Positions 23,064-34,223 of a stretch of DNA of 64,000 bases are shown piece by piece. Position 1 is the stretch's first letter. The number at the start of each line of letters is the position of its first letter. The position numbers were made by a program, and so were the translations under genes. The notes below the pieces were generated by a model. That model saw nothing but the letters and a program-made list of their open reading frames with translations. It searched no databases and was not told the DNA's origin. Source of the DNA: Malus domestica (Eukaryota > Streptophyta > Magnoliopsida > Rosales > Rosaceae); the NCBI RefSeq assembly GCF_042453785.1, contig NC_091661.1, forward strand, positions 30,681,501-30,745,500. Direction: 5' to 3'.

Positions 23064-23356
23064 TATGAAATACTAACTACACATTTGCTGTATGGAATTG
23101 TGATCAATTAGGACTTATTTTGAAGTACTTTTAAAATGAAGTAGTTTTTCAAATATGCATCAGTTATGTGTTTTTTGTACGAAGAACTATCGGTGACAGT
23201 ACTTTTTTGGTTTAAAAAACAATTGAAGTGCTGTTGAAAATACGCATCCGTTTGTGCTTCTTAGACGAATTACAAGCACTTCAAAAATTTTGGATCTAAA
23301 TACACTTTCATCGAATGCATTTCAGTCATTTTAAAAGCCCTTTCCAAACACACTCT

Positions 23357-23475
23357 TAGTTTATTTTTTTGGAACAAACGATATTATCTACTCTAAGGGG
23401 TGGAGGAGTGAACTAAACCTCACAATAGACTATGGACTAGCAATAATGTGGTTCAAAATACGCCTTTAGCAAGAA
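23357..23475 (-). mobile_element. Truncated SINE, minus strand
   Basis: The reverse complement reads AACCACATTATTGCTAG ... TAGAGTAGATAATATCGTTTG, matching the 3' two-thirds of the SINE at 16165-16332. The 5' pol III promoter part is missing or too diverged. Confidence 0.6.
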
Positions 23476-23790
23476 TATAAACTCAGTTTGTATAAGATTT
23501 TAATTGTTAACGACTTAACATAATCATTTATTTTGTACGTAAGGATGATCAAATAATTTAAAATTTGATTAATTGTTTCAAATATAAATCTATATTTATA
23601 AGAGAGTTAATTAGGTTAATTATCCAATATTCAGAGGTGATCCTTTTAAAATATTTCAAACAACTACTTAATGTTTTGAAAATTGAACATATGTTAGGTA
23701 ATTAGTGTTTAGTGATAATGTAAACTAATATTGAAGCGGGTTTTCACTTTCCCATATAAAAATCTAAATTGCATTATCGATCCCCTTTAG

Positions 23791-25024
23791 CAGTGGCGAA
23801 GCCACGTGGGAGCGAGGAGTGGCGGCCGCCACTCCCCTCGCAGGGAAACACCACTGAACCCCAGGTCTTCGCCACTCCCCTCGCGCGCCTCGCCGGAAAA
23901 TAATGGTTCACGAACTTCACGGCGCCCTCTGTTTTTCTGGATTTTCTGTTCACGAACTTCACAGCTGTCCATTTTCTACTTCCTCGCACAGAGACCAGTC
24001 ACCAACCTCGTCGTCCTTCTAGGTGGTGGCCCTGGTGGGAGAGGATAATGGCTTGGGATAATGGGATGAAGGCTAGTAGTATTTCAGTGAGGGAGAAGAC
24101 CTGTTTGGATAGCATGATAGCATATGTTTGGAAAACAGGATAATGGCTGGTCGATATGTTTGGTTCTTAACATAGCGAAAGTGTAACAAAGAATTAAAGG
24201 GACAGCTGTGCTGACTTTATTGGCCCATATCATTTGGTCAGTAAATTGAGGGATAAAGATTGTCTGCCCTCAACTTCCGGTACCCTCCTCGTGCCATTCT
24301 ATTTGTGTGGTCACGGTTAAATCACGTCAATATTTTATATTACAATTCATTTTTGTCTTATTATATCTATAAAAAAATATATAAAATGTTAACGTGGCTT
24401 AACCGTGACCACACAAAATAGGAGGGCACGGGAAGGGCACCGGAAGTGGAGGGCAGACAATCCTTGTCCTAAATTGAGTACTTCCCAGTGACTACTCAAG
24501 TATTATATTTTCCCCACTATTTTTTTTTCTCTTCTGACCCATCTTTTTTTGTGGTTTGTTAACCCATTTCTCTCTTTTATTTATTTATTATTCTTGTATG
24601 TATTTTTTTCCCCTCTTTTTAAGACTCCTAGCTTATTTATTATAAACTTTCACATTATTATAAATATTGTATTAATTTTTTTAAAATAATGTAAATATTG
24701 TTCAATGCTTATTTTACGATAAAAGAAATTCATTTAAATCCATCTAGACTTCTGCCTAAATCTTGCCTAGGCGCCTAGCTGCTAGGCTCCAATCCGCTGC
24801 CTAACTAGCGCCTAACGTCTTTAAGAATCTAATCCTAACCAATTTAAGCTTGTTACATGGCTTTGATATTACCGCTTACAACCGCATTGGTAAAGAGACT
24901 ATTTTCTGTTATGAATATTGATTTAAAACTTTGCACTCTTCAATGTGAAAGCAACCGCTTCGATTGAACATTACACTCTTTTGAATTTCGCCCCTCCCCT
25001 CGGCAAATCCTGGCTTCGCCACTG
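23791..25024 (+). mobile_element. Non-autonomous hAT transposon with transposase remnant
   Basis: A 1,234-bp element with perfect 14-bp terminal inverted repeats (CAGTGGCGAAGCCA) and a perfect 8-bp target duplication CCCTTTAG at 23783-23790 and 25025-25032. Near the right end a plus-strand frame from about 24857 reads MALILPLTTALVKRLFSVMN, which fits the hAT dimerisation-region pattern (LP.xTA.VERxFSxM). No complete transposase remains. A MITE sits inside at 24251-24470. Confidence 0.85.
24251..24470. mobile_element. hAT-type MITE, family A, copy 2 (nested in the hAT element)
   Basis: Foldback element. GGATAAAGATTGTCTGCCCTC on the left (first 20 bases compared) matches the inverted right end. 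The arms also match through GTGTGGTCACGGTTAA / TTAACCGTGACCACAC. The flank AAATTGAG is duplicated at 24243-24250 and 24471-24478. Same family as 4391-4593. Confidence 0.75.
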
Positions 25025-25117
25025 CCCTTTAGCCAAGTAAATTTTCGGGTTTCATAAATAGCGGTTAATATTTGATATTTATCCATATTATAATTTAACG
25101 TTAGTCTATTATGAGGC

Positions 25118-26420
25118 TGTTTGGACCCGATTTTACACATCGGACTAAGCAATCGAAGTCGTTGAGTAAGCATGGTTCTCAACCGTTGGATAAGAAAGTT
25201 TAGATATTATTGTTAAGAGATAATATTATGATTTTTAATCGTAATAATTATTTTTTTAATAAGCTATCTCGGTTTTTATGCAAAATAAATGGGATGGAGG
25301 CAAGTAGAGTTGTGATGGGGAAGTGAGCTTTGAATCAGGTTGGTTTGTTTTGCTGGACATGCATGCATGGGATGTAAAGATAATGAAGTGATAAGGGATA
25401 AATCCAAACATGCCAAAACGTGTAATTTGCAAAAGAATTGTGCAATATGGAGATTCTATCCTAATGCATGGTTTTTTGGGATTGGTTTTGTGCACGTGGC
25501 ATGTGACAATGGAGATGATGGTTTTGCATGGTGATGGCAATATGGGTTTAAAGGTTTCTCATGTTTTTTAATAAGAAGCCTAGGTGGTTTAGATCTCTAG
25601 TGAGATGTGATAAAGCCTAGGTAGGCTTTATTTATCTGAACGATATGTGCGGCGTATTTGATACGGGATCAGGGTTTATCTGAAGGATATGCGCGTCATA
25701 TTTGATACGGGATCAAGGTCAATTCCACAAAATAGAGTTACACTTGGACTCTACAAAATTATTTGGCCGCGTCACACAACATTTGCTCCTATAAATACAG
25801 AGGTAGTGGCATCGGAAAGGGCCCCACAAAATCAACACAAAATTGCCCTGCGCAAACTCTCACAACTTGAGATTTTTTTCTTTTCCTTTTTCGCTGACAC
25901 ATCTTCCGTTGGCATCAACAGCACTGTGGAAGCAACCGGTGGTATCTTAAGTCGGCATAGATAGCTCTGTCACCGTAGAGTCGGTCGGTCTCGCAGTATC
26001 TTCCGTTGGCATCAACAGCACTGCGGCGAGAACGGTCGATTGCCTATCCAAGTCTCGGTCGAGAAGGGTTTTCGAATCCTTGTTGGTCGAGGTCATCTCA
26101 TTAGCCTTCTCGGCGAGGTGAGGTGTCACAGTTATTACATTCGGCACATTGCAAGCCGAATTCGGTTCGTGAACTTTGTAAGAAATAGCAGCCTTGTCTT
26201 CAGGCTCGAGAACCCAAGAGGCCGAGACGTGTTCCTTTCTCGGCCGCAATCGCAAGACGCAGAAGTCAGTAGCGCGACCCAACGCAGCATCATCAAATTT
26301 ACTCCTCGGCCGAGCCTCGGCCGACGAGTTGGCACGCCCCGCAATCACCGAAGGACGTAGTTAGCTTAGAATATACTCGGCCTGCGCGCCACGTAGGCTT
26401 TGTAATTTCTAGGGTCAACA
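25118..26420 (+). repeat. 5' outer LTR (type A, 1,303 bp)
   Basis: It begins TGTTTGGACCCGATTTTACA and ends GGGTCAACA. A TATA box TATAAATA lies at 25790-25797. From about 25825 to the end it is nearly identical to the type B units. The upstream U3 part is specific to type A. Confidence 0.9.
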
Positions 26421-29400
26421 TTTGTTTGGGCCCAAAATAACAGTTTGGGCCGAGGGAAGAATCACTTTCGGCCCGGGAAGACGTACGGCGAGAGGGTCAT
26501 GGGGCGTTCAGCTCATGGGCTTCTAGGCCTAGGTCGGTTAAATCAGAGCGCAAGTCGAGTCCTAATACAATAGGGACCCTCGACGAGATCAGTAAAACTA
26601 GAAGGCGAATCCGGCTCAGTTAAGGACTAGATTCGTAGTCCTAGCAGAGATAGGACTGATCGAGGTAATGTTAATCCGGAGAGGGAAACCTAGTTCGAAT
26701 AGGATTGGAACTCGGGCTCGGTGTTCTGCTACTATAAATACAAGACATTCAGCAATGGAAAAAGCCCCCACAAAACCAACACAAAATTGCCCTGCTCAAA
26801 CTCTCACAACTTGAGATTTTTTTTCTTTTCCTTTTTCGCTGACACATTTTCCGTTGGCATCAACAGCATTGTGGAAGCAACCGGTGGTATCTTAAGTCGG
26901 CATAGATAGCTCTGTCACCGTAGAGTCGGTCGGTCTCGCAGTATCTTCCGTTGGCATCAACAGCACTGCGGCGAGAACGGTCGATTGCCTATCCAAGTCT
27001 CGGTCGAGAAGGGTTTTCGAATCCTTGTTGGTCGAGGTCATCTCATTAGCCTTCTCGGCGAGGTGAGGTGTCACAGTTATTACATTCGGCACATTGCAAG
27101 CCGAATTCGGTTCGTGAACTTTGTAAGAAATAACAGCCTTGTCTTCAGGCTCGAGAACCCAAGAGGCCGAGACGTGTTCCTTTCTCGGCCGCAATCGCAA
27201 GACGCAGAAGTCAGTAGCACGACCCAACGCAGCATCATCAAATTTACTCCTCGGCCGAGCCTCGGCCGACGAGTTGGCACGCCCCGCAATCACCGAATGA
27301 CGTAGTTAGCTTAGAATATACTCGGCCTGCGCGCCACGTAGGCTTTGTAATTTCTAGGGTCAACATTTGTTTGGGCCCAAAATAACAGTTTGGGCCGAGG
27401 GAGGAATCACTTTCGGCCCGGGAAGACGTACGGCGAGAGGGTCATGGGGCGTTCAGCTCATGGGCTTATAGGCCTAGGTCGGTTAAATCAGAGCGCAAGT
27501 CGAGTCCTAATACAATAGGGACCCTCGACGAGATCAGTAAAACTAGAAGGCAAATCCGGCTCAGTTAAGGACTAGATTCGTAGTCCTAGCAGAGATAGGA
27601 CTGATCGAGGTAATGTTAATCCGGAGAGGGAAACCTAGTTCGAATAGGATTGGAACTCGGGCTCGGTGTTCTACTACTATAAATACAAGACATTCAGCAA
27701 TGGAAAAAGCCCCCACAAAATCAACACAAAATTGCCCTGCGCAAACTCTCACAACTTGAGATTTTTTTTCTTTTCCTTTTTCGCTGACACATCTTCCGTT
27801 GGCATCAACAGCATTGTGGAAGCAACCGGTGGTATCTTAAGTCGGCATAGATAGCTCTGTCACCGTAGAGTCGGTCGGTCTCGCAGTATCTTCCGTTGGC
27901 ATCAACAGCACTGCGGCGAGAACGGTCGATTGCCTATCCAAGTCTCGGTCGAGAAGGGTTTTCGAATCCTTGTTGGTCGAGGTCATCTCATTAGCCTTCT
28001 CGGCGAGGTGAGGTGTCACAGTTATTACATTCGGCACATTGCAAGCCGAATTCGGTTCGTGAACTTTGTAAGAAATAGCAGCCTTGTCTTCAGGCTCGAG
28101 AACCCAAGAGGCCGAGACGTGTTCCTTTCTCGGCCGCAATCGCAAGACGCAGAAGTCAGTAGCGCGACCCAACGCAGCATCATCAAATTTACTCCTCGGC
28201 CGAGCCTCGGCCGACGAGTTGGCACGCCCCGCAATCACCGAAGGACGTAGTTAGCTTAGAATATACTCGGCCTGCGCGCCACGTAGGCTTTGTAATTTCT
28301 AGGGTCAACATTTGTTTGGGCCCAAAATAACAGTTTGGGCCGAGGGAGGAATCACTTTCGGCCCGGGAAGACGTACGGCGAGAGGGTCATGGGGCGTTCA
28401 GCTCATGGGCTTCTAGGCCTAGGTCGGTTAAATCAGAGCGCAAGTCGAGTCCTAATACAATAGGGACCCTCGACGAGATCAGTAAAACTAGAAGGCGAAT
28501 CCGGCTCAGTTAAGGACTAGATTCGTAGTCCTAGCAGAGATAGGACTGATCGAGGTAATGTTAATCCGGAGAGGGAAACCTAGTTCGAATAGGATTGGAA
28601 CTCGGGCTCGGTGTTCTGCTACTATAAATACAAGACATTCAGCAATGGAAAAAGCCCCCACAAAATCAACACAAAATTGCCCTGCGCAAACTCTCACAAC
28701 TTGAGATTTTTTTTCTTTTCCTTTTTCGCTGACACATCTTCCGTTGGCATCAACAGCACTGTGGAAGCAACCGGTGGTATCTTAAGTCGGCATAGATAGC
28801 TCTGTCACCGTAGAGTCGGTCGGTCTCGCAGTATCTTCCGTTGGCATCAACAGCACTGCGGCGAGAACTGTCGATTGCCTATCCAAGTCTCGGTCGAGAA
28901 GGGTTTTCGAATCCTTGTTGGTCGAGGTCATCTCATTAGCCTTCTCGGCGAGGTGAGGTGTCACAGTTATTACATTCGGCACATTGCAAGCCGAATTCGG
29001 TTCGTGAACTTTGTAAGAAATAGCAGCCTTGTCTTCAAGCTCGAGAACCCAAGAGGCCGAGACGTGTTCCTTTCTCGGCCGCAATCGCAAGACGCAGAAG
29101 TCAGTAGCGCGACCCAACGCAGCATCATCAAATTTACTCCTCGGCCGAGCCTCGGCCGACGAGTTGGCACGCCCCGCAATCACCGAAGGACGTAGTTAGC
29201 TTAGAATATACTCGGCATGCGCGCCACGTAGGCTTTGTAATTTCTAGGGTCAACATTTGTTTGGGCCCAAAATAACAGTTTGGGCCGAGGGAGGAATCAC
29301 TTTCGGCCCGGGAAGACGTACGGCGAGAGGGTCATGGGGCGTTCAGCTCATGGGCTTCTAGGCCTAGGTCGGTTAAATCAGAGCGCAAGTCGAGTCCTAA

Positions 29401-30200
29401 TACAATAGGGACCCTCGACGAGATCAGTAAAACTAGAAGGTGAATCCGGCTCAGTTAAGGACTAGATTCGTAGTCCTAGCAGAGATAGGACTGATCGAGG
29501 TAATGTTAATCCGGAGAGGGAAACCTAGTTCGAATAGGATTGGAACTCGGGCTCGGTGTTCTGCTACTATAAATACAAGACATTCAGCAATGGAAAAAGC
29601 CCCCACAAAATCAACACAAAATTGCCCTGCGCAAACTCTCACAACTTGAGATTTTTTTTCTTTTCCTTTTTCGCTGACACATCTTCCGTTGGCATCAACA
29701 GCATTGTGGAAGCAACCGGTGGTATCTTAAGTCGGCATAGATAGCTCTGTCACCGTAGAGTCGGTCGGTCTCGCAGTATCTTCCGTTGGCATCAACAGCA
29801 CTGCGGCGAGAACGGTCGATTGCCTATCCAAGTCTCGGTCGAGAAGGGTTTTCGAATCCTTGTTGGTCGAGGTCATCTCATTAGCCTTCTCGGCGAGGTG
29901 AGGTGTCACAGTTATTACATTCGGCACATTGCAAGCCGAATTCGGTTCGTGAACTTTGTAAGAAATAGCAGCCTTGTCTTCAGGCTCGAGAACCCAAGAG
30001 GCCGAGACGTGTTCCTTTCTCGGCCGCAATCGCAAGACGCAGAAGTCAGTAGCGCGACCCAACGCAGCATCATCAAATTTACTCCTCGGCCGAGCCTCGG
30101 CCGACGAGTTGGCACGCCCCGCAATCACCGAAGGACGTAGTTAGCTTAGAATATACTCGGCCTGCGCGCCACGTAGGCTTTATAATTTCTAGGGTCAACA
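26421..30200 (+). repeat. Four tandem 945-bp units, each a complete second-type LTR
   Basis: The units are 26421-27365, 27366-28310, 28311-29255 and 29256-30200. Each is the dinucleotide TT followed by a 943-bp sequence that starts TGTTTGGGCCC and ends GGGTCAACA, so it has LTR-type TG...CA ends. Each has its own TATA box (TATAAATA at 26733, 27678, 28623 and 29568). Units differ by only a handful of bases. Long open frames in the repeats (133 codons, minus strand) repeat with the unit and carry no known domain, so they are not called as genes. Confidence 0.9.
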
Positions 30201-30203
30201 TTT

Positions 30204-30222
30204 TGGCACGCCCGGTGGGACC
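30204..30222 (+). other. Primer-binding site of the LTR element
   Basis: TGGCACGCCCGGTGGGACC follows the last LTR unit after three T. Its TGG start is the expected complement of a tRNA CCA end. The tRNA was not identified. Confidence 0.65.
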
Positions 30223-30245
30223 CAGTGCTATACTACGAAGTTCAT

Positions 30246-30992
30246 ATGATATATCAAGATTCCAATCTAGCTCAACGTAGCCGATTGTACGAGCTCCTGG
30301 AGGAATTGAAAAAACATAATGAGGAATGTAAAAAATCTTTGGAAGCAGAAAAAGTTCTTCGTGGCCGTAGAGAGATGCAAAAGTCATTCGCTTGCATGTT
30401 GAAAATGAAAGCTCCTGTTATACTACAAGGGCAATGGGTAAATGAAGACAAGGCTCGATTTAATGCCTGGCTAGATGAAGAAAATTTTCCTTATGTTTCT
30501 GATTACAGATCAATTCCATTTGAAAAATGGTTAGGCCCAAAGTCCGGGGGGCAATTTTTCGCTCCGGCCGTAATCAGACATCGGCCTAAGAAAATTGTTA
30601 ATTTGGCCGAAGAACAAAGGCCACTTATTTTTTCGGTCGAGGCTGAAAATATGGTCGGCCAAGAAGAAAAACCTAGGCCACCTATTTTTTCGGTCGAGAC
30701 TGAAAGTGTGGTAGGCCTAGAAGAAAAAGTTAAAGTTTCTGAGCCACAAATCGACTCAAAAAATGATTCGCCAGAAAAGTGCTCCAATGACGAACAAGGC
30801 CGAGACATAGGCCTAGCCAAAAAAACCACGCCAATCGATATGATTATTAGTGATGAGGCCGATATAGAGAAATTCCATTCGGCCAAGTTATTTGGGTTAA
30901 AAGCCGAAATTGGCGAAATTATTATGCCTGGGGGGCATAATAATTGTTCAACATATTCGGCAGCCGAAAGTGGGAAATATTTCGCCAAGTAA
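30246..30992 (+). CDS. Gag-like ORF of the LTR element, function unknown
   Basis: 248 codons from the ATG at 30246. The open frame runs upstream to a GTG at 30225, but no earlier ATG exists. The N-terminal third is charged and coiled-coil-like (SRLYELLEELKKHNEECKKS), followed by FNAWLDEENFPYVSDYRS. A short imperfect internal repeat RPLIFSVEAENMVGQEEK / RPPIFSVETESVVGLEEK follows at about 144-182. There is no zinc knuckle, protease or reverse transcriptase. Its place directly after the primer-binding site argues for a gag-derived or element-specific protein. That it has stayed open is notable but could reflect youth. Confidence 0.5.
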   Translation: MIYQDSNLAQRSRLYELLEELKKHNEECKKSLEAEKVLRGRREMQKSFACMLKMKAPVILQGQWVNEDKARFNAWLDEENFPYVSDYRSIPFEKWLGPKSGGQFFAPAVIRHRPKKIVNLAEEQRPLIFSVEAENMVGQEEKPRPPIFSVETESVVGLEEKVKVSEPQIDSKNDSPEKCSNDEQGRDIGLAKKTTPIDMIISDEADIEKFHSAKLFGLKAEIGEIIMPGGHNNCSTYSAAESGKYFAK

Positions 30993-31835
30993 AAAATATT
31001 TGGAGAAAATTCTTTATTTGACTCAAGGCGAACTCAATTTCAAAATTTCGTTATTACCAGATCTCAGCTTGGAATAAAGCATCGTTGGCCTCCTCCACTT
31101 TATGGTTCGGCCACTTTTGTTTTCTTTTGCTAAAAAAAAAAAATAGAATAAAAAATAAGAATTTATTTTCTTCACCATTCGGCTATTCAGCCGATGCTTA
31201 AGAAGATGGTATAATTGGCGTTGCTGAGCTGCCAGTTTTCTTAATAGGCCGAGCTATCATGAATAAGAATATATTTCTTAACCATTCGGCTGATCAGCCG
31301 ATGCTCAAGGAAATAAAGGGGGTAACAAGATGGTGCGGCAATTCAAAATATGGTGTGTTCGGCTTAAAAGGTTGTTTCTTTAGTCAAGCCGAGAAAAGAC
31401 GGACGTTTGCAGTTAGGCCTTCGCGTAGCCCGATCTTCACTCGACGAGATTGGCTTTGGAGTCGGCCGAATAAAAGAACTACAAAAAAGTTGAGGAGATT
31501 TGGATGAACACAAGTTTGTTTAAAGTTTTCAGAGGTCGTGCCGTACCCATATTTGAAATAAAGGTCTCGCAACGCCATGCGTGGATGGAGTTGACTGTTC
31601 AAAGGTTGGCTTTTCAAAGATTGGTAATGGTAAACGGTGGAATAATGCATAGTTAATATATATATATATATTAGGAGACATCAGCATATTGATGAATTAT
31701 GGGCAGGCCGAGCTCCCTTTTTCTCGGCCCCATGTTTCTCGAGCTCGTTCTAATTTTTCTCAACCTGCCTTTTCTCGACCTCGGCCTAGTATGCTAGTTT
31801 CTGAAATGTTTATTTGCTGCGTTGCTGACATTGGG

Positions 31836-31879
<44 letters not shown>

Positions 31880-32606
31880 CAGCGCCATCATGCTTCTTTT
31901 CATGATTGTTGACACTCGGGTCGTCGAAGATGGAGATGATAAGCTGCTCGTGCTCGACTTTAAAGTATTTTTGACATCCCTTTGAATGATGGAAGACAAG
32001 ACCCTTCTGGATGTGGCTTTGGGTATCATGGACGACAGAGCATGCATGCCTCAATGGATGTATGGGTGCAGATCAATTCATGCCATGCGGTGGAGAGTAT
32101 ATATATATATATATATAAGCAGGCCGAGCTCGGCCAAAGGTGGATTATCATGCCATAAAACCTTCTCGGCCACACTTGCTCAACTATGAGTTCTTAATAG
32201 CATGATGTGCTTTTCGTTTGCCGAGAAATTTTTCTCTTGTTCGACGATACCACGAGATTTTGATCAAGACCACGTGGTTTCATCGTGTTGTTGCACTGTC
32301 AGGAATGATTTGTATATGGCCGAGTAAAACGGGTTTATATATATAGGCAGGCCGACGTCTTATTCTGTTTCGGTCCTGACCTCGGCCACTTTACAAAGGC
32401 CTCGGCCTCGACCACCTCATGTATAAGCCTCGGCATATATGTGTAAAGGAAATGAGGGAGGTTATGACATTGGCAGAACATAGGTGATTTTAATGCCGAT
32501 AGACAAAATTTGTTTCGGCAATACAACGAAGTGTTGTTGGCTACGAGCAATTAATTTCCTTAACCATTCGGCTTACGAGCCGAAGCTCACGGAAACTGGG
32601 GGGCAA
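30993..32606 (+). other. Non-coding interior of the LTR element
   Basis: No pol genes. It is rich in CTCGGCC/GGCCGAG words and (TA)n tracts (31839-31878, 32098-32116). Three related cassettes of the form AACCATTCGGCT...AGCCGATGCT occur at about 31173-31203, 31280-31311 and 32561-32595; the last adjoins the purine tract. Confidence 0.6.
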
Positions 32607-33909
32607 TGTTTGGACCCGATTTTACACATCGGACTAAGCAATCGAAGCCGTTGAATAAGCATGGTTCTCAACCGTTGGATAAGAAAGTTTAGATATTATT
32701 GTTAAGAGATAATATTATGATTTTTAATCGTAATAATTATTTTTTTAATAAGCTATGTCGGTTTTTATGCAAAATAAATGGGATGGAGGCAAGTAGAGTT
32801 GTGATGGGGAAGTGAGCTTTGAATCAGGTTGGTTTGTTTTGCTGGACATGCATGCATGGGATGTAAAGATAATGAAGTGATAAGGGATAAATCCAAACAT
32901 GCCAAAACGTGTAATTTGCAAAAGAATTGTGCAATATGGAGATTCTATCCTAATGCATGGTTTTTTGGGATTGGTTTTGTGCACGTGGCATGCGACAATG
33001 GAGATGATGGTTTTGCATGGTGATGGCAATATGGGTTTAAAGGTTTCTCATGTTTTTTAATAAGAAGCCTAGGTGGTTTAGATCTCTAGTGAGATGTGAT
33101 AAAGCCTAGGTAGGCTTTATTTATCTGAACGATATGTGCGGCGTATTTGATACGGGATCAGGGTTTATCTGAAGGATATGCGCGTCATATTTGATACGGG
33201 ATCAAGGTCAATTCCACAAAATAGAGTTACACTTGGACTCTACAAAATTATTTGGCCGCGTCACACAACATTTGCTCCTATAAATACAGAGGTAGTGGCA
33301 TCGGAAAGGGCCCCACAAAATCAACACAAAATTGCCCTGCGCAAACTCTCACAACTTGAGATTTTTTTTTTTTCCTTTTTCGCTGACACATCTTCCGTTG
33401 GCATCAACAGCACTGTGGAAGCAACCGGTGGTATCTTAAGTCGGCATAGATAGCTCTGTCACCGTAGAGTCGGTCGGTCTCGCAGTATCTTCCGTTGGCA
33501 TCAACAGCACTGCGGCGAGAACGGTCGATTACCTATCCAAGTCTCGGTCGAGAAGGGTTTTCGAATCCTTGTTGGTCGAGGTCATCTCATTAGCCTTCTC
33601 GGCGAGGTGAGGTGTCACAGTTATTACATTCGGCACATTGCAAGCCGAATTCGGTTCGTGAACTTTGTAAGAAATAGCAGCCTTGTCTTCAGGCTCGAGA
33701 ACCCAAGAGGCCGAGACGTGTTCCTTTCTCGGCCGCAATCGCAAGACGCAGAAGTCAGTAGCGCGACCCAACGCAGCATCATCAAATTTACTCCTCGGCC
33801 GAGCCTCGGCCGACGAGTTGGCACGCCCCGCAATCACCGAAGGACGTAGTTAGCTTAGAATATACTCGGCCTGCGCGCCACGTAGGCTTTGTAATTTCTA
33901 GGGTCAACA
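32607..33909 (+). repeat. 3' outer LTR (type A, 1,303 bp)
   Basis: Same length as 25118-26420. A TATA box at 33279-33286 points toward MTM1, whose ATG is at 34237. Confidence 0.9.
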
Positions 33910-34223
33910 GAGGCTAAACTCATTATCATTACTCTTAATATTGTTTGTTAATAAAACAAAAAAAAAACAACGTGGTGACAAAAAGTCCATTATTTTGACT
34001 CGCCCTCACAAACGCTGCCAAACGTGGCCTTCTCTCTCTCTCTCTCTCTCTCCCTCCTCTTGCCGCCTTACTTTCTGGTAAGCCTATTGTTTACTGCTCC
34101 TCTCTCTACTTTCCTCCTCTCCAAGCAATTCGGAAAAACAAACCAAAAAATAAACCTTTTTTATTTATTTATTTTATTTTATTTGTTTCCAATTTCTCAT
34201 TTAAAAACAAAATTAATTCAATT
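33910..34223 (+). promoter_or_regulatory. Remaining MTM1 promoter and 5' leader
   Basis: Only about 330 bp separate the retroelement from the MTM1 ATG. The first 60 bases (GAGGCTAAACTCATT ... ATATTGTTTGTTAATAAAAC) look like the tail of a SINE split by the insertion. A (CT)n run at 34029-34053 suggests a leader similar to that of CRF. Confidence 0.5.

Larger units (their letters stand above)
25118..33909 (+). mobile_element. LTR retrotransposon with a tandem LTR array between its 5' LTR and primer-binding site
   Basis: An 8,792-bp element. Outer LTRs of 1,303 bp (25118-26420 and 32607-33909) have TG...CA ends and a perfect 5-bp target duplication GAGGC (25113-25117 and 33910-33914). I see about six differences between the LTRs (about 0.5%), so insertion was recent. 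Four further head-to-tail units of exactly 945 bp follow the 5' LTR (26421-30200). Then come TTT and the primer-binding site TGGCACGCCCGGTGGGACC (30204-30222). A purine tract AAACTGGGGGGCAA precedes the 3' LTR. The interior has one gag-like ORF and no pol. Confidence 0.9.

Noticed and set aside
25947..30128. 133-, 106- and 69-codon open frames recurring every 945 bp
   Set aside because: They recur because the LTR unit is repeated, lie inside LTR U5 sequence on both strands, and show no domain.
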